A DNA stretch of 5,325 bases. It comes from Candidatus Symbiobacter sp. GTDB lineage: Bacteria; Pseudomonadota; Alphaproteobacteria; Elsterales; Elsteraceae. The stretch spans positions 1 to 5,325 of the forward strand of contig JASGCR010000165.1 in NCBI GenBank assembly GCA_030054015.1, in the 5' to 3' direction. The notes below the pieces were generated by a model, which had not been told where the DNA came from, did not search any database, and saw only the letters and a list, made by a program, of their open reading frames with translations. Shown piece by piece: positions 1 through 5,325 of this stretch. Positions within the stretch are counted from its first letter, which is position 1. The number at the start of each line of letters is the position of its first letter. The position numbers and the translations under genes were made by a program.

Positions 1-2
1 CT

Positions 3-31
3 CGAAATATCCGTGTTCCACGGATATTTCG
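3..31 (-). terminator. Perfect hairpin downstream of carB, candidate terminator
   Basis: CGAAATATCCGTG (3-15) and CACGGATATTTCG (19-31) are exact inverted repeats with a 3-base loop, giving a 13-bp stem. It begins 22 bases past the carB stop codon, where a transcript-end hairpin would be expected. In the minus direction the bases after the stem run off the window edge, so a U-tract cannot be checked. On the plus strand no T-run follows. The stem is AT-rich for an intrinsic terminator, so another palindromic role remains open. Confidence 0.45.
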
Positions 32-53
32 GCGGGTAATGACGCTCCCTTTT

Positions 54-3000
54 TTAGGACTTGTTCTGACCTTCCTTAACCCCCACGTCTGTAAAATAAG
101 ATTGCAACGAGGCAACCCCCAGCGGCCCCTGCCGCAAGGATTGGATGGCGGCAATCGCGGCCTTGGCCCCAGCCAGGGTGGTATAATAACAGATATTATG
201 GGTGAGGGCGGTGCGGCGTTGCGCCACGCTGTCGGCAATCGCAGTACGCCCCTCGACCGTATTGACCAATAATTGTACATGCCCCGAAATCATCTCGTCG
301 ACAATGTTGGGGCGGCCTTCGGCGACTTTGTAGACGAGGGTCACGGGCAGTCCCTCGGCCAGCAAATGCGCCGCCGTGCCACGGGTTGCCAGCAATTTAA
401 ACCCCATCGCCAGCAAATCGCGGGACAAACCCACCACCGCCGCTTTGTCGCTGTCTTTGACCGACAGAAAACAGGTGCCACTGGTCGGCAAAATAAGTCC
501 CGCCGCGATTTGCGCCTTGGCAAAGGCACGGGCGAAATTATCGTCCAAGCCCATCACCTCGCCGGTTGATTTCATTTCCGGCCCCAACATAATGTCAACG
601 CCAGGAAAACGCGCAAACGGAAACACCGCTTCTTTCACCGCCACCGGCGGCCGCGGCACGGCTCCGCCGCCGCCCGACAAAAATCGCTCTGGTACCTGAA
701 CCAGTTCCGCAATTTTGCCGCCGGCCATGATTTGGGCGGCGATTTTGGCAATCGGCAAATTGGTGGCTTTGGCAACAAAGGGTACCGTGCGGCTGGCGCG
801 GGGATTAACCTCTAACACCCAGATTTTATCGCCCTGTACCGCGAATTGCACATTCATCAAGCCCACCACGCCGATGGCACGTCCCATCACGCGGGTTTGT
901 TCGGCGATTTCATTAACCACGGCATCGGGCAGCGAATAAGGCGGCAAGCAACAAGCCGAATCGCCAGAATGAATGCCCGCTTCCTCGATATGCTCCATGA
1001 TGCCGGCGACATAGACATTTTGCTCCCGATCCACCAAGGCATCGACATCGACTTCGATGGCATCGCGCAAATAAGAATCGACCAGCACCGGATTATCGCC
1101 CGATGCCCGCACCGCAAATTGCGTGTAATGGCGGAGAGCATCGCGGTCATGGACAATCTCCATCGCCCGCCCGCCCAGCACATAAGAAGGCCGCAACACC
1201 ACGGGATAGCCAATTTTCTCGGCCACCATCTCGACTTCTTGCGGCGAGCGACCAGTGCCATTATGGGGTTGGCAAATTTTCGGGTGGTCTTGACCAATTT
1301 TGGTCAGCAAAGCCTGGAACCGCTCGCGGTCTTCGGCGAGGTCAATCGCATCGACACTCGTACCCAGGATGGGAATGCCCGCTTGTTCCAAGGCATGGGC
1401 GAGTTTCAACGGCGTTTGGCCGCCAAATTGCACAATCGCGCCTAATAATGTGCCGTTTTTCTGTTCCTGGCGGGCAATCGCAATCACATGCTCGGCGGTG
1501 AGTGGCTCGAAATAAAGGCGATCCGAGGTGTCATAATCGGTCGAGACGGTTTCCGGGTTACAATTAACCATAATGGTTTCTAACCCCATGTCTCTCAACG
1601 CGTACGCGGCGTGTACACAGCAATAATCAAATTCGATGCCCTGGCCGATGCGGTTGGGGCCGCCACCCAAAATCATGACTTTTTGGCGCGGCGTGGGGTC
1701 GGATTCGTCCTCGCCATTGGGTTCATAGGTCGAATAAAAATAGGACGTGACCGAGGCAAATTCGGCGGCGCAGGAATCGATGCGTTTATAGACCGGATGG
1801 ACAGCCACTGAATCACGCAATTGGAAGATTTCTGTTTCTTTTCTGGCGGTGAGCTGCGCCAAACGTTTGTCGCTAAACCCATGCGATTTATACCGCATCA
1901 TCTGATCGGCATCGTTAATCAGACTGGGGTGTTGGCTTAATTCTTGCTCCATCGCCACCAGGTCAAAAATTTGCCGCAAAAACCAACGATCAATCTTACA
2001 AATTTGGTAAATTTCATCGACATTCATGCCGACGCGGAACCCATCCGCCACCAATAAAATCCGTTCTGGAGTCGGAATGCCAAGTTTTTGCCGGATTTCC
2101 GTTTTGGCTTTTTCGGTCTGGGCCGCGAGGTCGGGCGAGGCGATAATTCCTTCCAATAACGAGGGTTGATTGTCGGCTTGGGGGCGCAAAAATGGAAAAA
2201 ATTCGTTTAATCCCGAAAGGCCGGTTTCGAGACCGCAAAGTGCCTTTTGCAATGATTCGGCAAAGTTGCGCCCAATCGCCATTACTTCGCCGACCGATTT
2301 CATCGATGTGGTCAAGGTGGTATCGGCACCGGGAAATTTCTCAAAGGTAAAACGCGGGATTTTGGTGACGATGTAATCGAGGGTTGGCTCGAAACTGGCG
2401 GGGGTGACGCGGGTAATGTCATTCGCCAATTCATCGAGCGTATAGCCCACCGCCAATTTCGCCGCAACTTTGGCAATCGGGAAACCGGTGGCTTTGCTGG
2501 CCAGGGCGGAGGAACGCGACACCCGCGGATTCATCTCAATCACCACCAGGCGGCCATTTTCCGGATTGAGGGCAAATTGTACGTTCGAGCCGCCCGTATC
2601 CACCCCAATCTCGCGCAGACAGGCAATCGAGGCATCGCGCATAATTTGGTATTCTTTGTCGGTCAGGGTCAAAGCCGGCGCAACCGTAATCGAATCGCCA
2701 GTATGAACCCCCATCGGATCGAAATTTTCAATCGAACATACGATAATGCAATTATCGGCGCGGTCGCGCACCACCTCCATCTCGAATTCTTTCCAGCCCA
2801 GCACCGATTCCTCAACCAATACCGAGTGCGACGGCGACAGGCGCAGCCCATTACTGACAATGGCGGTGAATTCCTCGCGGTTCCAGGCGATGCCGCCGCC
2901 CTGACCACCCAAGGTAAAAGAAGGCCGCAAAATGGCCGGCAAGCCAATTTGATCTAAGGCCGCCAAACCCTCCGCCACATCATGCACCATGACCGAGCGG

Positions 3001-3431
3001 GGACAGGACAGGCCTATTTTCTCCATCGCATCGCGGAAGAGTTGGCGGTCTTCGGCCTTTTTGATGGCGGCTTCATTGGCTCCAATTAATTCCACCCCCA
3101 TCCGCGCCAAGACGCCGCGTTCGGCCAAGGCCAGGGCGGTATTCAAGGCGGTTTGCCCGCCCATGGTTGGCAAAATCGCATCGATTTTTTCGCGGCGGAG
3201 GACTTGTTCGACAAAATCGGGCGTGATGGGTTCGATATAAGTGGCATCGGCCAAATCCGGATCGGTCATGATCGTCGCCGGATTGGAATTGATCAGCACC
3301 ACGCGATAGCCTTCCTCGCGCAGGGCTTTGCAGGCTTGGACACCGGAATAATCAAATTCACAGGCCTGGCCAATGACAATTGGCCCCGCCCCGATAATTA
3401 AAATGGAATTTATATCATGGCGTTTGGGCAT
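54..3431 (-). CDS. carB: Carbamoyl-phosphate synthetase large subunit (complete)
   Basis: CarB is the cytoplasmic synthetase subunit. It uses two ATP, bicarbonate and ammonia channelled from CarA to make carbamoyl phosphate for pyrimidine and arginine synthesis. The 1125-residue product shows the full duplicated layout. The first half has GAGPIVIGQ at about 14-22, RPSFTLGGQGGG at 169-180 and EMNPRVSRSSA at 299-309. A helical oligomerisation region spans roughly 400-560. The second half has GGGPNRIGQG at 589-598, RPSYVLGGRAMEI at 747-759 and EVNPRASR at 874-881. The MGS-like allosteric domain follows from about 940, with TRGT at 1016-1019 and VYKVAEGRPNI around 1035. Counted from ATG at 3431, R129, R169, E215, Q285, E299, N301 and R303 match the E. 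coli catalytic numbering as I recall it, which supports this start (MPKR) over the in-frame GTG at 3446. The SD is weak (GACGAG, 7 nt upstream). It is about 50 residues longer than the E. coli protein, with the extra length after the first half. No frameshift is seen and it ends in TAA. carA is not in the window. Confidence 0.98.
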   Translation of the reverse strand: MPKRHDINSILIIGAGPIVIGQACEFDYSGVQACKALREEGYRVVLINSNPATIMTDPDLADATYIEPITPDFVEQVLRREKIDAILPTMGGQTALNTALALAERGVLARMGVELIGANEAAIKKAEDRQLFRDAMEKIGLSCPRSVMVHDVAEGLAALDQIGLPAILRPSFTLGGQGGGIAWNREEFTAIVSNGLRLSPSHSVLVEESVLGWKEFEMEVVRDRADNCIIVCSIENFDPMGVHTGDSITVAPALTLTDKEYQIMRDASIACLREIGVDTGGSNVQFALNPENGRLVVIEMNPRVSRSSALASKATGFPIAKVAAKLAVGYTLDELANDITRVTPASFEPTLDYIVTKIPRFTFEKFPGADTTLTTSMKSVGEVMAIGRNFAESLQKALCGLETGLSGLNEFFPFLRPQADNQPSLLEGIIASPDLAAQTEKAKTEIRQKLGIPTPERILLVADGFRVGMNVDEIYQICKIDRWFLRQIFDLVAMEQELSQHPSLINDADQMMRYKSHGFSDKRLAQLTARKETEIFQLRDSVAVHPVYKRIDSCAAEFASVTSYFYSTYEPNGEDESDPTPRQKVMILGGGPNRIGQGIEFDYCCVHAAYALRDMGLETIMVNCNPETVSTDYDTSDRLYFEPLTAEHVIAIARQEQKNGTLLGAIVQFGGQTPLKLAHALEQAGIPILGTSVDAIDLAEDRERFQALLTKIGQDHPKICQPHNGTGRSPQEVEMVAEKIGYPVVLRPSYVLGGRAMEIVHDRDALRHYTQFAVRASGDNPVLVDSYLRDAIEVDVDALVDREQNVYVAGIMEHIEEAGIHSGDSACCLPPYSLPDAVVNEIAEQTRVMGRAIGVVGLMNVQFAVQGDKIWVLEVNPRASRTVPFVAKATNLPIAKIAAQIMAGGKIAELVQVPERFLSGGGGAVPRPPVAVKEAVFPFARFPGVDIMLGPEMKSTGEVMGLDDNFARAFAKAQIAAGLILPTSGTCFLSVKDSDKAAVVGLSRDLLAMGFKLLATRGTAAHLLAEGLPVTLVYKVAEGRPNIVDEMISGHVQLLVNTVEGRTAIADSVAQRRTALTHNICYYTTLAGAKAAIAAIQSLRQGPLGVASLQSYFTDVGVKEGQNKS

Positions 3432-3453
3432 AAAGTCACTCGTCACATTCCTT

Positions 3454-3484
3454 ATTTAGGCCAGATTTAGGCCGGATTTAGCCG
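3454..3484. repeat. 11-bp direct repeats in the carB leader
   Basis: Two adjacent 11-bp units, ATTTAGGCCAG (3454-3464) and ATTTAGGCCGG (3465-3475), are followed by a partial third, ATTTAGCCG (3476-3484). They lie 23 to 53 bases upstream of the carB ATG, so they sit in the untranslated leader or the promoter-proximal region. The period is close to one helical turn, which would place equivalent bases on the same DNA face. This could be a small operator or a slippage product; the sequence does not decide. Confidence 0.7.
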
Positions 3485-3490
3485 CTCCTC

Positions 3491-3508
3491 ACCGCCTGGG
3501 CGGGCGGT
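3491..3508. other. GC-rich inverted repeat between the two genes
   Basis: ACCGCC (3491-3496) and GGCGGT (3503-3508) form a perfect 6-bp stem with a 6-base loop. In the transcribed (minus) direction it is followed by GAGGAGCGG rather than a U-run, so it is not a canonical intrinsic terminator for the binding-protein gene. An alternative stem, GCGGG (3500-3504) with CCCGC (3516-3520), overlaps and would compete with it. A leader structure of carB mRNA is possible but not demonstrated. Confidence 0.45.
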
Positions 3509-3512
3509 AAAG

Positions 3513-3688
3513 ACCCCCGCATATTTTCGCGCCCGCATATTTTTGCGCCCGCTTATTTTTGCGCCCGCTTATTTTTGCGCCCGCTTACTTTTGCGCCCGC
3601 TTATTTTCGCGCCCGCTTATTTTCGCGCCCGCTTATTTTCGCGCCCGCTTACTTTTGCGCCCGCTTATTTTTGCGCCCGCTTACTTTT
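3513..3688. repeat. 16-bp tandem repeat array, 11 units
   Basis: Eleven head-to-tail units of exactly 16 bp with consensus GCGCCCGCTTATTTTT on the plus strand. Ten units, starting at 3529, 3545, 3561, 3577, 3593, 3609, 3625, 3641, 3657 and 3673, have an invariant GCGCCCGC core. The outermost unit (3513) has a decayed core (ACCCCCGC). Variation is confined to the AT-rich half: A or T at unit position 9, T or C at 12 and T or C at 16. The array occupies most of the gap between the binding-protein gene and carB and overlaps the last three bases (stop) of the former. The unit contains no long internal palindrome and there are no unique spacers, so it is not a CRISPR. It looks like a minisatellite or VNTR; any binding or regulatory role is unproven. 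Confidence 0.97.
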
Positions 3689-5111
3689 GCATCGCGGCCT
3701 CCTGCGAGTTATCATGTGCTTCACTCGCTTTGTCAATATTGCTGGCGGCATTGCTCAAAATTTGTTGCACATCGCCCCCGTTCAGAATTTGCCCAATGGC
3801 GTTGACCAATTCATTGCTGAACACCGCATAATTGGGGAAAACCGGATCAGAGCGGTTGGGGCCGGAAAATTGGTCACGGAACAGCCGCAATCTTTTGCCG
3901 GGTTTATAATTGTCGGTATAACGCAGCGCATCGTCGCTGGTCGGAATGCCGCTGAGACGATTGGAAAAATCCGCGAGATGGCGGGGTTGCAGCAAAAATG
4001 CCAGAAATTTGGCGGCATTTTGCGGATGCGGGCTGGTTTTGCTGATGCCAAATCCCCAGCTGCTGCGGGCGGTTGCCTTATTTTCGCCCAATTGGGGCAG
4101 GGGCAGGAGTACCAAATCTTTGCCGTGCGCCTTGGCCAAAATATTTGCCAACCAGGGGCCAGCATAGAGCAAGGGGATTTTATTTAAGGGATGCGCCTCG
4201 TCCCTGGCGGCCGCGGGCGGGGCGATCAACTGACGCGTCGCCAGGCTTTGCAAATAAGTCATGATGGCGACGGATTTATCACCATCAAGCAAGCCCTTGG
4301 TCCGTTGGGTGGAATCGTCGAAAATATTCCCCGCCATAAGCAGCCAAGGCGTGAAGGCAAAATCATACCAAATACCGGTTTCATTTTTGGCCGTCCAACC
4401 CACATCCAAGGGATAACTGACGCCCGGCAATGACTTTAACTTGGTCAATGCGGCATCAAATTCGGCTTTATCCCAGGCCTCGGCTGGCGTTTTGGGGATG
4501 CGAATATGGGCGGCATCCAGGGCCGATTTGCGCGCCCAAAGCGCCAAACCGGTTGCTTGCAACGGCACGCTATAGACCGACCCGGCGGGCGGATATTTGC
4601 CCAAATTTAGGAAAAACGGGCGGATGGTCGCCAAAACCTCTTTGGGCAGAAATTTTTCAAGCGGGTGCAACCCGTTATGGGCGGCAAAAAAGGCAAAATT
4701 ATTGCCATAAAAATCCAATAAATCCGGCATATTTTGGGCTAATTTAGGCCGTTCGCTCGCCGTCGCGGCAAAATAATCCGCCAATGGATTGTCATAAATA
4801 TTTTGCGGCGGCGGCATGAGCATGGCAGGCATGTGCGGGTGGAGGCGGTTCCAGGCCTCAATAACCGCGGTTAATAAAACCCGTTCGGGGTGGTTGGCGG
4901 GGCTGTGGCTAAATATTTTAAGCGGTCGCGGTTTTTGCGGCGTTGCGTCGGGGGCTGGGGTCACATCGGTCGCGCCTTTGGCGGGGCGCACCCATGCTTG
5001 CCCATAAAAACTGGACGCCATCGCGTTTGCCAGCAAAAACACCGCCAAGATTGCCGCAATCAGGGCAAATCGTCGGTCATCACATAATCGTTTCAACGTC
5101 TGCCTGCTCAT
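3681..5111 (-). CDS. Extracellular solute-binding protein, carbohydrate ABC-importer type
   Basis: This is a probable periplasmic substrate-binding protein of an ABC importer, like the family 1 (MalE/UgpB-type) sugar-binding proteins. From ATG at 5111 it has 476 residues. A basic n-region (RQTLKR, DDRR) and hydrophobic core (about 16-31) end in AMA-SS, a plausible signal peptidase I site after residue 32. The only nearby Cys precedes the core, so there is no lipobox. A proline-rich stretch follows (about 42-63), then the binding fold from LKIFSHSP. Family-like blocks are VYSVPLQATGLALWARKSAL (179-198), LYAGPWLANIL (315-325), WGFGISKTSPHPQNAAKFLAFLL (as separate parts, about 352-374) and GIPTSDDAL (388-396). 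The substrate cannot be read from sequence. No permease or ATPase gene is visible. Other in-frame starts are ATG at 5126 and TTG at 5177; 5111 is preferred for its compact signal peptide and a weak GAG 6 nt upstream. The stop codon lies inside the first unit of the downstream 16-bp array. Confidence 0.85.
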   Translation of the reverse strand: MSRQTLKRLCDDRRFALIAAILAVFLLANAMASSFYGQAWVRPAKGATDVTPAPDATPQKPRPLKIFSHSPANHPERVLLTAVIEAWNRLHPHMPAMLMPPPQNIYDNPLADYFAATASERPKLAQNMPDLLDFYGNNFAFFAAHNGLHPLEKFLPKEVLATIRPFFLNLGKYPPAGSVYSVPLQATGLALWARKSALDAAHIRIPKTPAEAWDKAEFDAALTKLKSLPGVSYPLDVGWTAKNETGIWYDFAFTPWLLMAGNIFDDSTQRTKGLLDGDKSVAIMTYLQSLATRQLIAPPAAARDEAHPLNKIPLLYAGPWLANILAKAHGKDLVLLPLPQLGENKATARSSWGFGISKTSPHPQNAAKFLAFLLQPRHLADFSNRLSGIPTSDDALRYTDNYKPGKRLRLFRDQFSGPNRSDPVFPNYAVFSNELVNAIGQILNGGDVQQILSNAASNIDKASEAHDNSQEAAMQK

Positions 5112-5238
5112 GATTTTCTCGATCATTCTGGGCCAAAAAAGCGAAGTCCGGGTGAAATAATTCTTATGCAAAACCAAAATAGTGACTGAAACCGGGGCGG
5201 GTCTATTCTATCGGAAACGCGGCGTAAGTCTAGTTTTA
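5112..5238 (-). promoter_or_regulatory. Leader and likely promoter region of the binding-protein gene
   Basis: This 127-base noncoding stretch between the palindromic element and the chosen start should hold the gene's promoter. The best -10-like hexamer in the transcribed direction is TAGAAT (plus-strand positions 5205-5210), five of six matches to the sigma-70 consensus. No convincing -35 box lies 16-18 bases upstream of it. An AT-rich patch at about 5158-5182 is another possibility. No strong Shine-Dalgarno precedes any of the three candidate starts. Confidence 0.3.
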
Positions 5239-5305
5239 CCCCCCCTTCTTTTGGAAGGTCTGAATAAGTGGTACTGACCCCCCCTTCCTGCTTAGGAAGG
5301 GGGGG
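5239..5305. repeat. Palindromic C7/G7 element with three related arms
   Basis: CCCCCCCTTC at 5239-5248 recurs directly at 5278-5287, and its complement GAAGGGGGGG closes the element at 5296-5305, so the ends are 10-bp inverted repeats. The right half is a perfect 12-bp stem, CCCCCCCTTCCT (5278-5289) with AGGAAGGGGGGG (5294-5305), around a GCTT loop. A smaller stem, CCTTC (5244-5248) with GAAGG (5254-5258), forms in the left half. No T-run follows on either strand, so it is a poor intrinsic terminator. It resembles a dispersed intergenic palindrome (REP- or MITE-like), but copy number cannot be judged from one window. Confidence 0.7.
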
Positions 5306-5311
5306 AAACCT

Positions 5312-5322
5312 CCGCTTGGCGG
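5312..5322. other. Short inverted repeat at the right edge
   Basis: CCGC (5312-5315) and GCGG (5319-5322) flank a 3-base loop, seven bases beyond the C7/G7 element. The stem is only 4 bp and may be chance, or may be part of a larger repeat element that continues past the window end. Confidence 0.25.
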
Positions 5323-5325
5323 CTT

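Noticed and set aside
846..1445. 199-residue open frame on the plus strand
   Set aside because: It lies wholly inside carB in antisense, is rich in His, Arg and Ile typical of a shadow frame, and has no recognisable domain.
3432..3446. GTG start for carB giving five extra residues
   Set aside because: The family begins MPKR, the catalytic residue numbering matches from the ATG at 3431, and the AAGGA before the GTG is only two bases away.
3443..3448. Start-stop minimal ORF (ATGTGA) ahead of carB
   Set aside because: The AAGGA-like sequence directly abuts the ATG with no usable spacing, so ribosome loading there is unlikely; probably chance.
3513..3688. CRISPR array
   Set aside because: Units are contiguous 16-mers without unique spacers, far shorter than CRISPR repeats, and no cas genes are present.
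3513..3688. Replication iterons
   Set aside because: The regular short repeats resemble iterons, but there is no Rep or DnaA gene, no recognised DnaA box, and the array sits between two chromosomal-type genes.
3543..4187. 214-residue plus-strand open frame starting in the 16-bp array
   Set aside because: It begins at a TTG inside the repeat and continues antisense through the binding-protein gene; the open frame is a by-product of the repeat composition.
5278..5305. Intrinsic terminator at the right edge
   Set aside because: The stem is strong but no T-run follows on either strand (AAACC on one side, TCAGT on the other).

Overview
The window holds two genes, both on the minus strand, separated and flanked by repeat-rich noncoding DNA. 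Moderate-to-high G+C and the style of the CarB protein (long form, motif VASLQSYF near the C-terminus) suggest a Gram-negative, probably an alphaproteobacterium. This placement comes from protein character only; no rRNA or other marker is present.

Layout in the direction of transcription (right to left). Positions 5112-5325 are a noncoding leader with a 67-base palindromic element built from three equal 7-base C/G runs (5239-5305). Positions 5111-3681 encode a periplasmic extracellular solute-binding protein of the carbohydrate ABC-importer type (family 1-like), with a signal peptide and a proline-rich linker. The next 249 bases (3680-3432) carry a 16-bp tandem array of 11 units (3513-3688), a GC-rich hairpin (3491-3508) and a shorter 11-bp direct repeat (3454-3484). 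Positions 3431-54 encode the complete large subunit of carbamoyl-phosphate synthetase (carB). A perfect 13-bp hairpin (3-31) lies just downstream and is a candidate terminator whose tail falls outside the window.

The two genes have no evident functional link. CarB makes carbamoyl phosphate for pyrimidine and arginine synthesis and needs the small subunit CarA, which is not here. The binding protein would need a permease pair and an ATPase, also not here. They may share read-through transcription because no canonical terminator separates them, but the 249-base gap makes independent expression equally plausible.

I see no defence system, mobile-element gene, CRISPR array, tRNA or rRNA. The most unusual content is the 16-bp array, whose first unit in the transcribed direction supplies the stop codon of the binding-protein gene, and the C7/G7 palindromic element at the right edge. 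Neither can be called a new system from this sequence alone.
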